Assembly (NCBI RefSeq): GCF_039851965.1
Contig: NZ_CP156674.1
Coordinates: 3,782,001 to 3,846,000 of the forward strand
Direction of reading: 5' to 3'
Origin: Pseudalkalibacillus hwajinpoensis
GTDB lineage: Bacteria; Bacillota; Bacilli; Bacillales; Guptibacillaceae
Length of the DNA stretch: 64,000 bases
Shown one piece after another: positions 51,851 to 60,455 of this stretch; the first letter of the stretch is position 1, and each line of letters starts with the position of its first letter. The notes under the pieces are model-generated. The model was not told the DNA's origin, ran no database searches, and saw only the letters and a list, made by a program, of their open reading frames with translations. The position numbers were made by a program, and so were the translations under genes.

Positions 51851-52148
51851 CAAATACCCCCTGAATCGAATTTAAGCAAGTTTGTAGTAAACCCTGAAGA
51901 ATAAAGGTGTAGTTAATAACCGGATTCGTAAAGTAGGAATTGTGTGAAGAGTGTGTTATCAACTTATATTATTCGCCCCTAATGGAAATAAAAGGGGGTT
52001 CGATTACGCTATAAAGACTTCACTTCAATAAAACGCAACAAAAGTCCTTTTTTTCTTCGAGTAAAATAGTACCAAAATTGTGAATAAATTGACAGGAAAA
52101 GGACTGAGATTCTAAACTATAGGTTAATGGATAAGAGGAGGAACAGCT

Positions 52149-53780
52149 ATGAAACAAGGACGACTTTTTATAAATCAGTTATGGAAGGAACATGATCGAG
52201 CGAAGGAGCTCTTAACATTCGCTTCTGCAAACACGCCGGGAATCCCTTCTCAATCTTCACAAAAAAATACCGGGGTGAAGCAATCTGGACCAGAACCTGC
52301 TTATAATCGAAGAAAAGTGATTGGTTTACTACTTGGTCCTGCACTATTCTTTTTTCTAATGGCCTTTTTTCATCCCGATGGTTTATCACAGGCGGGCCTA
52401 TCTGTGCTCGCAAGTACGGCATGGATTGCAACATGGTGGATTACAGAAGCGATCCCAATTCCAGCGACGTCTCTTCTGCCGATTATACTCTTCCCACTTA
52501 CAGGTGGACTCGAAGGTGATTTAACCGCTTCGGCTTATGGTGACAATACGATTTTTCTCTTTATGGGCGGTTTTTTGATTGCGCTTTCAATGCAGAAATG
52601 GGACCTACATAAACGGATTGCACTTGTTATTATATCAGCAATCGGAACGAGTACGGAGCGAATTGTACTTGGATTTATGGTTGCAACAGGGTTTTTATCG
52701 ATGTGGATTTCAAATACAGCCACATCTATGATGATGGTGCCAATTGGTCTGGCTGTCATTTATCAAGTATCAGAACAGTTAGATATGAATACCGAGGAGG
52801 AAACACCGCGGTTTAATTTTGGAAAGGCGATAATGCTTGGAATTGCCTATAGCGCTTCGATCGGTGGGCTTGCAACATTAATTGGAACCCCGCCAAACAC
52901 GATCTTTGCGGCTGTAGTAAATGAACTATACGGCATTGAAATTTCATTTGCGAGATGGATGATGTTTGGCGTGCCGCTGATGATCATTCTTCTATTTGGC
53001 TGTTGGTATTATCTAGTGAAAATGGCCTTTCCAATGAAGATTAAAGAGCTTCCAGGAGGTAGAGAAGTCATTACGAAAGAGAGAAAAGATCTTGGTGAAA
53101 TGTCACCTGAGGAAAAAGTGATTTTGATCGTTTTCTCGCTCACTGCGCTGGCATGGATTAGCCGTTCGTTTGTGTTGAGTGAGCTTAATCCAAACATAAA
53201 TGATACCGTCATTGCCATGATAGCTGCGATGCTTCTATTTCTTATACCGGCCCCATCAAAGAAAGGATCATTTCTACTCGACTGGAAGACAGCGAAAGGA
53301 CTTCCGTGGGGGATTTTGCTTCTATTTGGGGCAGGCCTTGCGATTGCATCAGGTTTTCAGGAGTCTGGACTCGCAAAGTGGATTGGAGAACAGTTAACCG
53401 TTCTTGAAGGGATTCATCTCTTCGTCATCTTGCTTCTTGTCACAGCCCTTGTCATATTCCTGACAGAAATTACGTCTAACACAGCAACAGCAACGATGAT
53501 GTTTCCTATTATGGCATCACTGTCATCAGCCATTTCAGTACATCCGTATGCGTTAATGATTGGTGCTGGGGTTGCGGCTAGCTGTGCGTTTATGCTTCCG
53601 GTCGCAACTCCACCGAACGCCGTTGTTTTTGGTTCAGGTTATTTGAAAATTCCTGATATGGCTAGAGCGGGTTTTTGGCTTAATATGACATCTATCATCA
53701 TCATCACGCTTGCCATCTACTTTTATATGCCAATCGTGTGGGGGATTGATTTGACCCAATTCCCAGCTGATTTAAAATAA
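52149..53780 (+). CDS. DASS/SLC13 family Na+-coupled dicarboxylate carrier
   Basis: 543 residues. A soluble N-terminus of about 55 residues precedes 11 or so membrane segments. Twin SNT motifs (WISNTATSMMMVPIGLAVI and ITSNTATATMMFPI) and two proline-rich turns (IGTPPNTIFA and ATPPNAVVFGSGYL) are the DASS hallmarks of Na+ and carboxylate sites. Likely substrates are C4-dicarboxylates or citrate. A TTGACA promoter lies at about 52090. First of a likely operon with MFS and GNAT genes (29 bp gap). Confidence 0.88.
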   Translation: MKQGRLFINQLWKEHDRAKELLTFASANTPGIPSQSSQKNTGVKQSGPEPAYNRRKVIGLLLGPALFFFLMAFFHPDGLSQAGLSVLASTAWIATWWITEAIPIPATSLLPIILFPLTGGLEGDLTASAYGDNTIFLFMGGFLIALSMQKWDLHKRIALVIISAIGTSTERIVLGFMVATGFLSMWISNTATSMMMVPIGLAVIYQVSEQLDMNTEEETPRFNFGKAIMLGIAYSASIGGLATLIGTPPNTIFAAVVNELYGIEISFARWMMFGVPLMIILLFGCWYYLVKMAFPMKIKELPGGREVITKERKDLGEMSPEEKVILIVFSLTALAWISRSFVLSELNPNINDTVIAMIAAMLLFLIPAPSKKGSFLLDWKTAKGLPWGILLLFGAGLAIASGFQESGLAKWIGEQLTVLEGIHLFVILLLVTALVIFLTEITSNTATATMMFPIMASLSSAISVHPYALMIGAGVAASCAFMLPVATPPNAVVFGSGYLKIPDMARAGFWLNMTSIIIITLAIYFYMPIVWGIDLTQFPADLK

Positions 53781-53809
53781 AATGAAGCATATAAAAAGGT
53801 GATGATTCT

Positions 53810-55039
53810 ATGAACAATGCAATAAACAAACCATATACATCAAAAGATGCAGGGTTCTGGCGAGCTGCAGCGAGTCTAGGATGCGGTGCTTTACTTGTTT
53901 TTTCAGCACTTTATGCGTTTCAGCCGCTACTTCCCGTTTTTGCGCTTGAGTTTGACCGGAGCGCAACAACGGCGAGCTTACTTATGTTGCTCCCCGTTAT
54001 GACGATGATTCCAGGTCTGCTTGTTCTAGGTTTTATTTCTGACCGGTACGGGCGAACAGCTGTTATGAAAGTTTCACTTCTTTTCGTGATCAGCGCTATG
54101 ATTGGCATACCGTTTGTAAATTCGTTCTCCCTGCTTATGGTGCTTCGGAGTATTGAAGGGTTTTTCCTTGCAGGTATTCCGGCAGCAGCCATGGGCTACC
54201 TTGCAGATGAAGTGGCGCCTTCAAGTGTTGGGCTTGCAACAAGCGTATACATCGCGAGTAACGCGATGGGGGGACTCGGAGGACGTGTCGCAGCAGGATA
54301 TTTAACTGATTTATACAGCTGGCAAATGAGTATTATGATTCTTGCAGCGTTTGCTATCGTAGCAGCTCTCTGTTTTTATTGGTTACTTCCGGATTCTCGC
54401 TTTTTTAAAGGAGGCAACCGGAGTATCACGAATGATGTGAAAGAGATGCTTGTGCACCTAACCGATCGCAGGCTATTATCACTTTTTATGGTCGGATTCC
54501 TTATTCAAGTTATCTTTACAGGGGTATGGACCTATTTGCCATTCTATTTAGAGAAAGAGCCTTTTTCACTTTCATTAAAATGGATTTCTCTTACTTATTT
54601 TGCATACATACTGGGTGTGATTTCTCCTCCTGTTGCAGGAAGAATTTCATCTAATGTTGGCCTGAGGCGTACCATGATGGTGGGGTTGCTTATTCTCGCT
54701 GGAGGCACTGCTATGACACTTTCACACGCTGTTATAGTAGTGGTTAGTGGTTTAAGTGCGGTGTGTGGCGGTTTTTTCATCGCCCATTCAATGGCATCTG
54801 CATCAGTAGCGAGTACGGCAGAGCATCATAAAAGCGGTGCATCGAGCTTTTATTTAATCAGTTATTATGCGGGTGTAGCAGCAGGTAGTTCAGGAGTTGG
54901 GATCCTGTGGGATGCAGTTGGCTGGATAGGAGTAGTTGGTTTGCTCATTCTTATCGTTCCATTACTTCTGCTTTTTACAAATAAAAGGGTTACTAGAAGA
55001 TACAACAACCATGTACTAAGAGAGGAGAGTGTCAAATGA
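53810..55039 (+). CDS. MFS transporter
   Basis: 409-residue, 12-segment major facilitator. Motif A-like GFISDRYGRTAVMKVSL after TM2, and GFFLAGIPAAAMGYLADEV in TM4 resembling YnfM/AraJ-type effluxers. The second half repeats the pattern (GRISSNVGLRRTMMVGL). Drug or metabolite export is likely, but not proven. Overlaps the next gene by 4 bases (ATGA). Confidence 0.86.
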   Translation: MNNAINKPYTSKDAGFWRAAASLGCGALLVFSALYAFQPLLPVFALEFDRSATTASLLMLLPVMTMIPGLLVLGFISDRYGRTAVMKVSLLFVISAMIGIPFVNSFSLLMVLRSIEGFFLAGIPAAAMGYLADEVAPSSVGLATSVYIASNAMGGLGGRVAAGYLTDLYSWQMSIMILAAFAIVAALCFYWLLPDSRFFKGGNRSITNDVKEMLVHLTDRRLLSLFMVGFLIQVIFTGVWTYLPFYLEKEPFSLSLKWISLTYFAYILGVISPPVAGRISSNVGLRRTMMVGLLILAGGTAMTLSHAVIVVVSGLSAVCGGFFIAHSMASASVASTAEHHKSGASSFYLISYYAGVAAGSSGVGILWDAVGWIGVVGLLILIVPLLLLFTNKRVTRRYNNHVLREESVK

Positions 55040-55467
55040 AGGTACGAAAAGCGAAGACTGGTGACGAAGAGGGCATCGCCTCTTTGCTCTCGGAAATGGG
55101 CTATCCTGTTTCGAGCTCACAGCTTAAAGATAGAATAAAGGGAATTATGGATGACAGCAACTATACCACGCTTGTTTTAGAAGAAGAAGGCGTGCTGATT
55201 AGCATGCTCGGCATGCACATAGAACGTTCTTATGTTTCTGACATACGGGTTGCTAGGATTATTACCATGATTACTTCGGCTCCGCATAGGCAAAAAGGAG
55301 CGGGGACAAAATTAATGACCGAAGCGGAAAAGCAGGCAATCGATGCAGGGGCTTTCACAGTTGTTCTGAATAGTGGAAATCGAGAAGAGAGAAAGGCTGC
55401 GCACCGGTTTTATGAAGGATATGGTTTTCTGGGGAAATCAACTGGTTTTTACAAATCGATTGGATGA
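55036..55467 (+). CDS. GNAT family N-acetyltransferase
   Basis: 143-residue GNAT protein. MKVRKAKTGDEEGIASLLSEMGYP gives the N-terminal strand-helix; ITSAPHRQKGAGTKLMTEAE carries the acetyl-CoA loop (QKGAGT in place of the common RGxGIG), and NREERKAAHRFYEGYGFLGK ends the fold. Start overlaps the MFS stop, so translational coupling is likely, perhaps to modify the compound exported. Function unknown. Confidence 0.85.
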   Translation: MKVRKAKTGDEEGIASLLSEMGYPVSSSQLKDRIKGIMDDSNYTTLVLEEEGVLISMLGMHIERSYVSDIRVARIITMITSAPHRQKGAGTKLMTEAEKQAIDAGAFTVVLNSGNREERKAAHRFYEGYGFLGKSTGFYKSIG

Positions 55468-55523
55468 ATGGGAAGCCGGAGCAGTTGATTTGCCTGCTTT
55501 CGGCTATAAATGATAATAGGAAT

Positions 55524-55631
55524 TCACAGGAACAAAAGGAGAGCGACACCTCCACTAAGAAGAGCAAGTACAGAGGCGACTAACACACGTTGAACGACTG
55601 GAGAGGACCTTTGGAAGATTCGGAAGAACAC
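55524..55631 (-). CDS. Possible single-span membrane miniprotein, 35 residues
   Basis: GTG start 7 bases after AAAGGAAG. The peptide has a basic N-terminus (FFRIFQRSSPVVQR) and one long hydrophobic helix VLVASVLALLSGGVALLLFL. Charge pattern and length are typical of small membrane proteins. No family recognised. It lies on the minus strand, between the GNAT gene and the terminator at 55680. Confidence 0.42.
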   Translation of the reverse strand: MFFRIFQRSSPVVQRVLVASVLALLSGGVALLLFL

Positions 55632-55679
55632 ATCATCACTTCCTTTCAAAAGGGTTTTCTTTTCTACGGATGAAGACGA

Positions 55680-55720
55680 AAAAAAGTCTCACAACCCCTG
55701 ATAGGAAATTGTGAGACTTT
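55680..55720 (-). terminator. Terminator of the gene at 55724
   Basis: On the minus strand AAAGTCTCACAA/TTGTGAGACTTT with a 14-base loop, followed by TTTT; it starts 3 bp after the stop. Confidence 0.85.
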
Positions 55721-55723
55721 GTC

Positions 55724-56185
55724 TTATTGTCGTGTAAATCCTTCTTCGTCCAGATACTGAACAGCCTCATTATAAGAAGGGAACGTTCCATCTAGAATAT
55801 CTCCTGCATACACATTCCATAGTTCGAGCTCTGGCTCGTACATCAATTCGAGCGTTTGGTTTTCATCATTCATCCAGATCTCAACTTCTATATCCGAACC
55901 AGGAAGTACCGAAAGAGAGTCAATCGATTCACGAATGATTTTGCGAAGGTCATTGCTTGAGAAGTCACGAATGTTAACCATGCCTCTTTCGTCCAATGGA
56001 TAGCCTTCAATAAGGTCAGCGAATACATAGCCGTTTCCATTCGGGTGAAGATGATAAACAACATTTTTCTTATCTATAACCGCTTCTTCATAGTGGAAAT
56101 TCACGCGTCCAAGCGAAACATCTTTTCGCGTAAGTTCAGGGAATGATGATTCAATAATCTCTAGTTTTTCTTCAAAAGTTAGCAT
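55724..56185 (-). CDS. Hypothetical acidic protein, 153 residues
   Basis: I do not recognise a family. The protein is acidic and soluble, with no membrane segment: MLTFEEKLEIIESSFPELTR, HYEEAVIDKKNVVYHLHPNGN, YVFADLIEGYPLDERGMVNI and a C-terminal LWNVYAGDILDGTFPSYNEA. Strand-rich with a small Tyr-containing core. A GGAGGC site precedes the ATG and a terminator follows, so it is a real gene. Confidence 0.72.
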   Translation of the reverse strand: MLTFEEKLEIIESSFPELTRKDVSLGRVNFHYEEAVIDKKNVVYHLHPNGNGYVFADLIEGYPLDERGMVNIRDFSSNDLRKIIRESIDSLSVLPGSDIEVEIWMNDENQTLELMYEPELELWNVYAGDILDGTFPSYNEAVQYLDEEGFTRQ

Positions 56186-56278
56186 AATGCCTCCATGTGC
56201 TTAAATAGTCTTTCTATCTCCAGTCTGAACAGGAATGCTCTTATTCAAACATACTGCATCTTATCTTATCACGGGTTC

Positions 56279-56815
56279 TTATAAAATTGTATGCTTTGGC
56301 TGCAGATTATGTAGAAAATCAGCGATTTCCGACTTGTTTCGTAATATAATAATGCTTTTTTCAGACCCATTCTGCTGGAATTGTTCAAATCTACTTTTCA
56401 TTTTTTCCTTGCGAGGGTGATAAGTCGTCCAGATAAATTTCAGGAAAGCCAAGTCCATTTTCTCTTTGCATCCTTCGCCCATGTCTTGTCTCGTCTGTCC
56501 AATATGAGTAATCCATCGTTTCAAAACCCGATAGATGCATATCATTCTTGGAAGCTCAATGTAAATAATAGTATCCGCATGATCTGCGCGAATATCATAG
56601 GAATTACTATAATTTCCTTCGATAATCCATTGGGGAGAGGTGACAATCTCATTCTGTGAGGATCTAAACTCTTCAAGCGATGCTTCCTTCCAACCAGGTT
56701 TCCAGAAAAGAGCGTCAAGATGATGCACATCAATTTGAAGGATTTCTCCAAGCTTTTGTGCAAATGTAGATTTCCCCGCGCCTGCCGAAACTCCCATTAC
56801 CATGATCCGCTTCAC
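56279..56815 (-). CDS. P-loop kinase-like protein (topology modulation/FlaR-like)
   Basis: 178-residue nucleotide-binding protein: P-loop GVSAGAGKSTFAQKLG near the N-terminus, HHLDALFWKPGWKEASLEEF, WIIEGNYSNSYDIRADHADT, and YIELPRMICIYRVLKRWI, which is the pattern of adenylate-kinase-like proteins annotated as DNA topology modulators. Actual substrate unknown. GTG 56815 is 7 bases after GGGGGG; a longer frame reaches 56896 without a ribosome site. Confidence 0.8.
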   Translation of the reverse strand: MKRIMVMGVSAGAGKSTFAQKLGEILQIDVHHLDALFWKPGWKEASLEEFRSSQNEIVTSPQWIIEGNYSNSYDIRADHADTIIYIELPRMICIYRVLKRWITHIGQTRQDMGEGCKEKMDLAFLKFIWTTYHPRKEKMKSRFEQFQQNGSEKSIIILRNKSEIADFLHNLQPKHTIL

Positions 56816-56967
56816 GAGTATTCCCCCCTTGAAAGTAGCGTCTTTCAAAAGTTTACCAAAAAGATCTTGATCGAGGAAGTCTGTATCGACTAACAAAATG
56901 AAGGATATGCAATGATGTGTGAGGATGCGTTACCATATAAGAAAGCTAATATAAAAGGGGAGTAAAT

Positions 56968-57675
56968 GTGAAAACGTTATCGAACGCTGTACAAACTGCT
57001 AAACACCTAGTATTTTCTAAATTCCCAAATTGTGAAGCGGCTTTCCTCGCAGGAAGTGTTGTTAGGGGGGAGGCGACGGCTACTTCTGATCTTGATATTG
57101 TAGTGTTTGATTTGTCAGTATCTGTTTCTTATCGAGAGAGCTTTTTCTATGCAGGCTGGCCTGTTGAATGGTATGTACATAATCTAAAAAGCTATCAATC
57201 GTACTACGAAAGTGATTGTAAGCGAGCAAGGCCCTCACTGCCAAAAATGATCTCAGAAGGTTTGGTTCTTCAAAATAATGGTGTTGCTGACACATTAAAA
57301 GTAGAAGCGAAAGCCCTGCTCAGGAGCGGACCGGAAAAGTGGGGAGAGGAGACTATTAGGGTAAAGCGTTATTTTCTAACCGATGTTCTTGAGGACTTTA
57401 TCGGAGCCACTGGAGGGGAAGAATTATTTTGTGCCAGTGCCTTAGCAGAGAAGCTCCATGAATTTGTGCTAAGAACGAACGGTCAATGGATTGGTGCTTC
57501 AAAGTGGATTGTCCGTGCTTTAAGAAATTATGACAGCGATTTAGCAACTGAATTCATTACCGTTTTTGATCATTATTATAAGACGCGAGAAAAAGAAGCC
57601 GTGATTAAACTTGTAGATCAAGTGCTTGCTCCGTTTGGGGGCCGTCTGTTCGAAGGGTTTTCATTAGGGAAGTGA
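56968..57675 (+). CDS. Nucleotidyltransferase-domain protein
   Basis: 235 residues. The polymerase-beta-like motif AAFLAGSVVRGEATATSDLDIVVFD (GS-X10-D-x-D) gives the first catalytic pair. The rest is helical, with FVLRTNGQWIGASKWIVRALRNYD in the C-terminal domain. Relatives include aminoglycoside adenylyltransferases and toxin-type NTases; no antitoxin partner is next to it. GTG start behind GGGGAG. Role unknown. Confidence 0.78.
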   Translation: MKTLSNAVQTAKHLVFSKFPNCEAAFLAGSVVRGEATATSDLDIVVFDLSVSVSYRESFFYAGWPVEWYVHNLKSYQSYYESDCKRARPSLPKMISEGLVLQNNGVADTLKVEAKALLRSGPEKWGEETIRVKRYFLTDVLEDFIGATGGEELFCASALAEKLHEFVLRTNGQWIGASKWIVRALRNYDSDLATEFITVFDHYYKTREKEAVIKLVDQVLAPFGGRLFEGFSLGK

Positions 57676-57828
57676 GTTAACTTTTTTTTTAGGAAACATC
57701 GCTCATTTATGCGAAAGTGTTATTCATTCGTAACATTTTAGTAGAATCATGGGAGTAAAGACTTCTTATCTATGAATTCATATGTTACTCTCAGATTACT
57801 AGAAAGGGATGGGAAAGGGTTTGTTAAG

Positions 57829-58401
57829 TTGAAAATTATATCGAATGGACTCAAAACTTTCCTCCTTCTGATCGGAATTGGTATCGTGGTCATAACCGTA
57901 TTCACTGATATAAACCAGTCGAATGGTTTTCTTGTAAAGAAAGACGTCCTGATGCCAACTGATCTTCACCCGGCTGTTACGGATGCGAGAGATGAATTAA
58001 TAAGAAGAGCAAGTCAGAATGGAATTGAAATTGTTGTAACAGATGGCCATCGAACGGAAGAAGAACAGAATGAGCTCTATGAACGTGGACGTTCAAAAGA
58101 TGGACAGGTTGTGACGAACGTAGCGGGTGGTGGATCCTATCATAATTATGGGCTAGCCATTGATTTCGCATTAAAACTAAATAACGGTGACGTGGTATGG
58201 GATATGGAACGTGACGATAATGGTAATGGAAAGTCTGATTGGATGGATGTGGTAGCCATCGCAAAAGATCTTGGATTTGAATGGGGCGGGGATTGGGAAA
58301 GCTTTAAAGATTACCCTCACCTTCAAATGGATTTTGGTTTAACAATTCGTGAATTGAAGAATGGCTACAGGCCGGATGAAAGTGAATATGCTTCAGAATA
58401 A
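57829..58401 (+). CDS. M15-family peptidoglycan peptidase (VanY/CwlK-like)
   Basis: About 190 residues. An N-terminal membrane anchor/signal (FLLLIGIGIVVITVF) precedes a D-Ala-D-Ala carboxypeptidase or L-Ala-D-Glu endopeptidase domain. Zinc ligands: GSYHNYGLAIDF (His and Asp in SxHxxGxAxD) and DYPHLQMDFG (second His), with GHRTEEEQNELYERGRS as the substrate loop. TTG 57829 follows GGGAAAGGG by 9 bases; an ATG at 57772 is in frame but has no good ribosome site. Acts at the cell wall. Confidence 0.82.
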   Translation: MKIISNGLKTFLLLIGIGIVVITVFTDINQSNGFLVKKDVLMPTDLHPAVTDARDELIRRASQNGIEIVVTDGHRTEEEQNELYERGRSKDGQVVTNVAGGGSYHNYGLAIDFALKLNNGDVVWDMERDDNGNGKSDWMDVVAIAKDLGFEWGGDWESFKDYPHLQMDFGLTIRELKNGYRPDESEYASE

Positions 58402-58777
58402 GTAGCATTTGACAAAGGGGAAAATAAACAACGAGATTCTGTTATCTAAAATGATGAACTGAATATTTTGAGTCATCAGGGTCCATAGGGGTTATGTGAA
58501 AATATTTTTTCTCAAAAAAATAAAAAACAGGTTTATCTGTTTTTATACGGGGTATTTCTAAACTAACATAATTTTTCCCCCTTTTTACCGTCCGATTAAT
58601 CGGGCGGTACTTTTTTGTACTGAAAAGTGAAATTTACATATTATTGTATTGTCCTCTCCAGGCATTAATAAGTCGTCAATTCATTAAAAAATTACTAATA
58701 TTAGGGAAGATTCTCATATTCTCTTTTATCGTCTCTCAAGAGAACCTAAATTAGAGAAAAAAATAGGGGAGGATTCT
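58402..58777. other. Intergenic region, A/T-rich, with two hairpins
   Basis: No gene was found. A small hairpin AAAAACAG/CTGTTTTT at 58523-58544 could end the M15 gene transcript. A second, TACCGTCCGAT/ATCGGGCGGTA at 58586-58609, is followed by six T residues. The part just before 58778 should hold the promoter of the BCCT gene. Confidence 0.5.
58586..58616 (+). terminator. GC-rich hairpin with T tract, terminator or operator
   Basis: Eleven-bp arms with one T-G wobble, two-base centre and TTTTTT. It stands 185 bp after the nearest plus-strand gene, which is far for its terminator. The palindrome type also resembles TetR-family operators. Confidence 0.5.
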
Positions 58778-60315
58778 ATGAGTAAAACGTCTTTGATTGA
58801 TTACAAAATTTTTATTCCATCATTATTAATAATGATTGGGATCAGTATTCCATTTGCTTTATATGAGGCAGAGTCATTAAAATTACTTAATTCGATTTTT
58901 GATTACATAGTAGATGTGTTCAGTTGGGGCTATCTATGGTATGGAGTTATTCTAGTAGCAGCTGGTTTATATTTTTCATTTTCGAAATATGGCCAGGTTG
59001 TAATGGGGGACCCAAAGGAAAAACCTCGCTTTACATTATTTGAATATGCATCCATTTTGATCGCAATGGGGGTAGGTTCGACAAACATGCGGACGGGTAT
59101 GCTACAGTGGACTTCAGTAGCTAACGATCCACCTGCCGGGGTAGATCCTGGGTCAGCAGAAGCGCTTCTCTGGGGGAACACATATAGCATGTTCTTGTGG
59201 GGATTTCAAGTGTTCGCTATTTTTGTTATGAGTGCTCCTGCGATGGGATATATTCTCCATGTGAAAAAGCGACCGTTAATGAGGATTTCTGAGGCCTGTC
59301 GTGTGATCTTTCGTAATAAGTTTACGGATGGATTGGGCGGAAAAGTCCTGGACATCCTTTTTCTGATTAGTATTCTAGCAGGTGCTTCTGTAACCCTCGG
59401 CCTTGGAGCACCGATTATCACAAATAACCTATCAGCACTTTTGGATATAAAAGTGACATTTGGAATGACGATCATTGTTACCATTGTCTGGGTGTTCTTA
59501 TTTTCACTTAGTGCCTACTTAGGAATTGAAAAAGGGATCAAGCGTTTAAGTACATTGAATATGTATTTAGCTGGACTTTTTGCTCTATTCATTGTAGTAG
59601 CTGGCCCCGGGGTGTTTATATTAAACTATTTCTCAGATAGCGTATCATTTCTTTTATCCAATTATCTTAATATTTCATTAAACACGGACTCCGTTCATCA
59701 AGGAGCACCGTCGCACATTCAAAGTAATACTGTCTTTTGGTTTGCCTATAGTGCTACATGGGCAATGCTTCATAGTGTATTCGCTGCTAAAATCTCAAAG
59801 GGTAGAACAATAAAAGAAATGATTCTTACATATCTTTTAGCACCTACTATGATTTCATGGATCGCTACAGGAGTACTGGGAGGCCTTGGAGTACATCGGT
59901 ATCTCAATGGAGATGTGGCTGTCTTGGAACTGATCAAAGAAGAGGAAAGGATGCAGCTATTCCTGAAATATTGTCCACTCTACCATTTGGGCAGATATCG
60001 ATTATCGTATTTATAGTTGTAGCACTCATTTTCTTAACAACTACCCTTGATTCAACGACTTATACGGTAGCTGCCTATACAAGTACGAAAGATATGAGTA
60101 AATATGAGCCGCCGAAAACCCTGCGTATTGTTATTGCGGCAATTATCACAGCACTTGCGCTTGTACTTATGAGGATAGGAGGGTTAGCACCATTAGAAGT
60201 AATTTCAGGACTAATGGGTCTGCCAATAATTATTATTCAATTCTTACTCATCTATGCTGCCAAGCGGATGATAGATAAAGACCAGGTATGGCGAACTAAT
60301 ATAAGACAAAAATAA
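58778..60315 (+). pseudogene. BCCT family transporter, frameshifted
   Basis: ATG at 58778 behind AGGGGAGGA. The first frame encodes 12-segment BCCT sequence: GVGSTNMRTGMLQWTS, VFWFAYSATWAMLHSVFAAKISKGRTIKE, to LELIKEE. Near 59945 the frame is lost and the normal end follows one frame over (GKDAAIPEILSTLPFGQ, FLTTTLDSTTYTVAAYTS) to 60315. One missing base explains it. The TM4 aromatic box is changed relative to the betaine carrier at 34941, so it was another substrate type. A sequencing error is possible. Confidence 0.8.
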
Positions 60316-60350
60316 GGGTATGAAAAATTAAGCACAGGAGAGAGTGATAG

Positions 60351-60398
60351 ATGATTCGTTTTAATATAACCAAGCTTCTAGACAAGCTAGATCGATAA
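60351..60398 (+). CDS. Candidate 15-residue leader-like peptide
   Basis: MIRFNITKLLDKLDR behind a strong AGGAGAGAG site (7 bases spacing), between the BCCT gene and its terminator. Amphipathic and basic. May be a true tiny protein or the start of a lost gene. No family recognised. Confidence 0.3.
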   Translation: MIRFNITKLLDKLDR

Positions 60399-60411
60399 AA
60401 GTAGAATTTAA

Positions 60412-60446
60412 AAACGCTCAGAGCATATACAAGGCTCTGAGCGTTT
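60412..60446. terminator. Bidirectional terminator between the BCCT and MMPL genes
   Basis: AAACGCTCAGAGC/GCTCTGAGCGTTT perfect 13-bp stem with a nine-base loop. T-rich on the plus side and A-rich on the other. Confidence 0.92.
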
Positions 60447-60455
60447 GTTTTATAG

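Noticed and set aside
56968..57675. Nucleotidyltransferase gene as toxin of a toxin-antitoxin pair
   Set aside because: No HEPN or MNT partner is adjacent, and it is longer than MNT antitoxins.
57718..57735. TGTTATTCATTCGTAACA as a TnrA box
   Set aside because: The arms TGTTA/TAACA are 8 bp apart, one more than in TnrA boxes, and the neighbouring M15 gene has no nitrogen link.
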